Assembly (NCBI GenBank): GCA_020847555.1
Contig: JADLBT010000522.1
Location: forward strand, 1 to 5,679
DNA length: 5,679 bases
From: Gemmataceae bacterium
GTDB lineage: Bacteria > Planctomycetota > Planctomycetia > Gemmatales > Gemmataceae
Reading direction: 5' to 3'
Shown one piece after another: positions 5,648 through 5,679 of the stretch (within the stretch, counting starts at the first letter, position 1; every line of letters starts with the position of its first letter). The notes beneath the pieces were generated by a model. That model saw nothing but the letters and a program-made list of their open reading frames with translations, was not told the origin of the DNA and searched no databases. Position numbers and translations under genes: made by a program.

Positions 5648-5679
5648 GCAAGCCTCCAGCACATTCCCCACCGGCCGCC

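Noticed and set aside
5567..5671. Upstream in-frame start at 5671 that extends PurM by 35 residues
   Set aside because: The extension is encoded across the hairpin repeat and resembles no PurM N-terminus; the ATG at 5566 fits the family.

Overview
The window is a GC-rich bacterial chromosome segment carrying two intact genes, both on the minus strand, and one degraded region at its left edge. The organism is probably a planctomycete, perhaps of the Gemmataceae. This is inference from the very high GC content, the large LptD-like outer-membrane protein with a long proline-rich insert, hairpin-type intergenic repeats and a Ycf46-like AAA fragment. No rRNA or other marker is present to confirm it.

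Layout, left to right. Bases 2-214 hold the start of an AAA+ ATPase domain of the Ycf46/SpoVK type on the plus strand, cut off soon after its Walker A motif. Bases 345-613 carry the remains of a second plus-strand coding sequence, broken by an in-frame TGA and a frameshift. Bases 614-757 are a short C-rich spacer. Bases 758-4126 (minus) encode a 1122-residue LptD-like LPS-assembly outer-membrane protein. It starts at a GTG codon with a strong Shine-Dalgarno sequence, about 200 nt downstream of a near-consensus sigma-70 promoter (4332-4359). Bases 4390-4477 hold two adjacent hairpin structures between the genes. Bases 4484-5566 (minus) encode PurM, the fifth-step enzyme of de novo purine synthesis. 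A 27-bp hairpin repeat occurs on both sides of purM, at 4446-4472 and 5620-5646.

The two genes have unrelated roles: cytosolic purine synthesis and cell-envelope biogenesis. The hairpin just after purM and the strong promoter just before the lptD-like gene suggest separate transcription despite the shared strand. I found no CRISPR array, RNA gene, complete mobile element or recognisable new system. The points most worth a second look are the mosaic of gene remnants at the left edge, the hairpin repeats around purM, the structured leader of the lptD-like gene, and the unusual LptD architecture.
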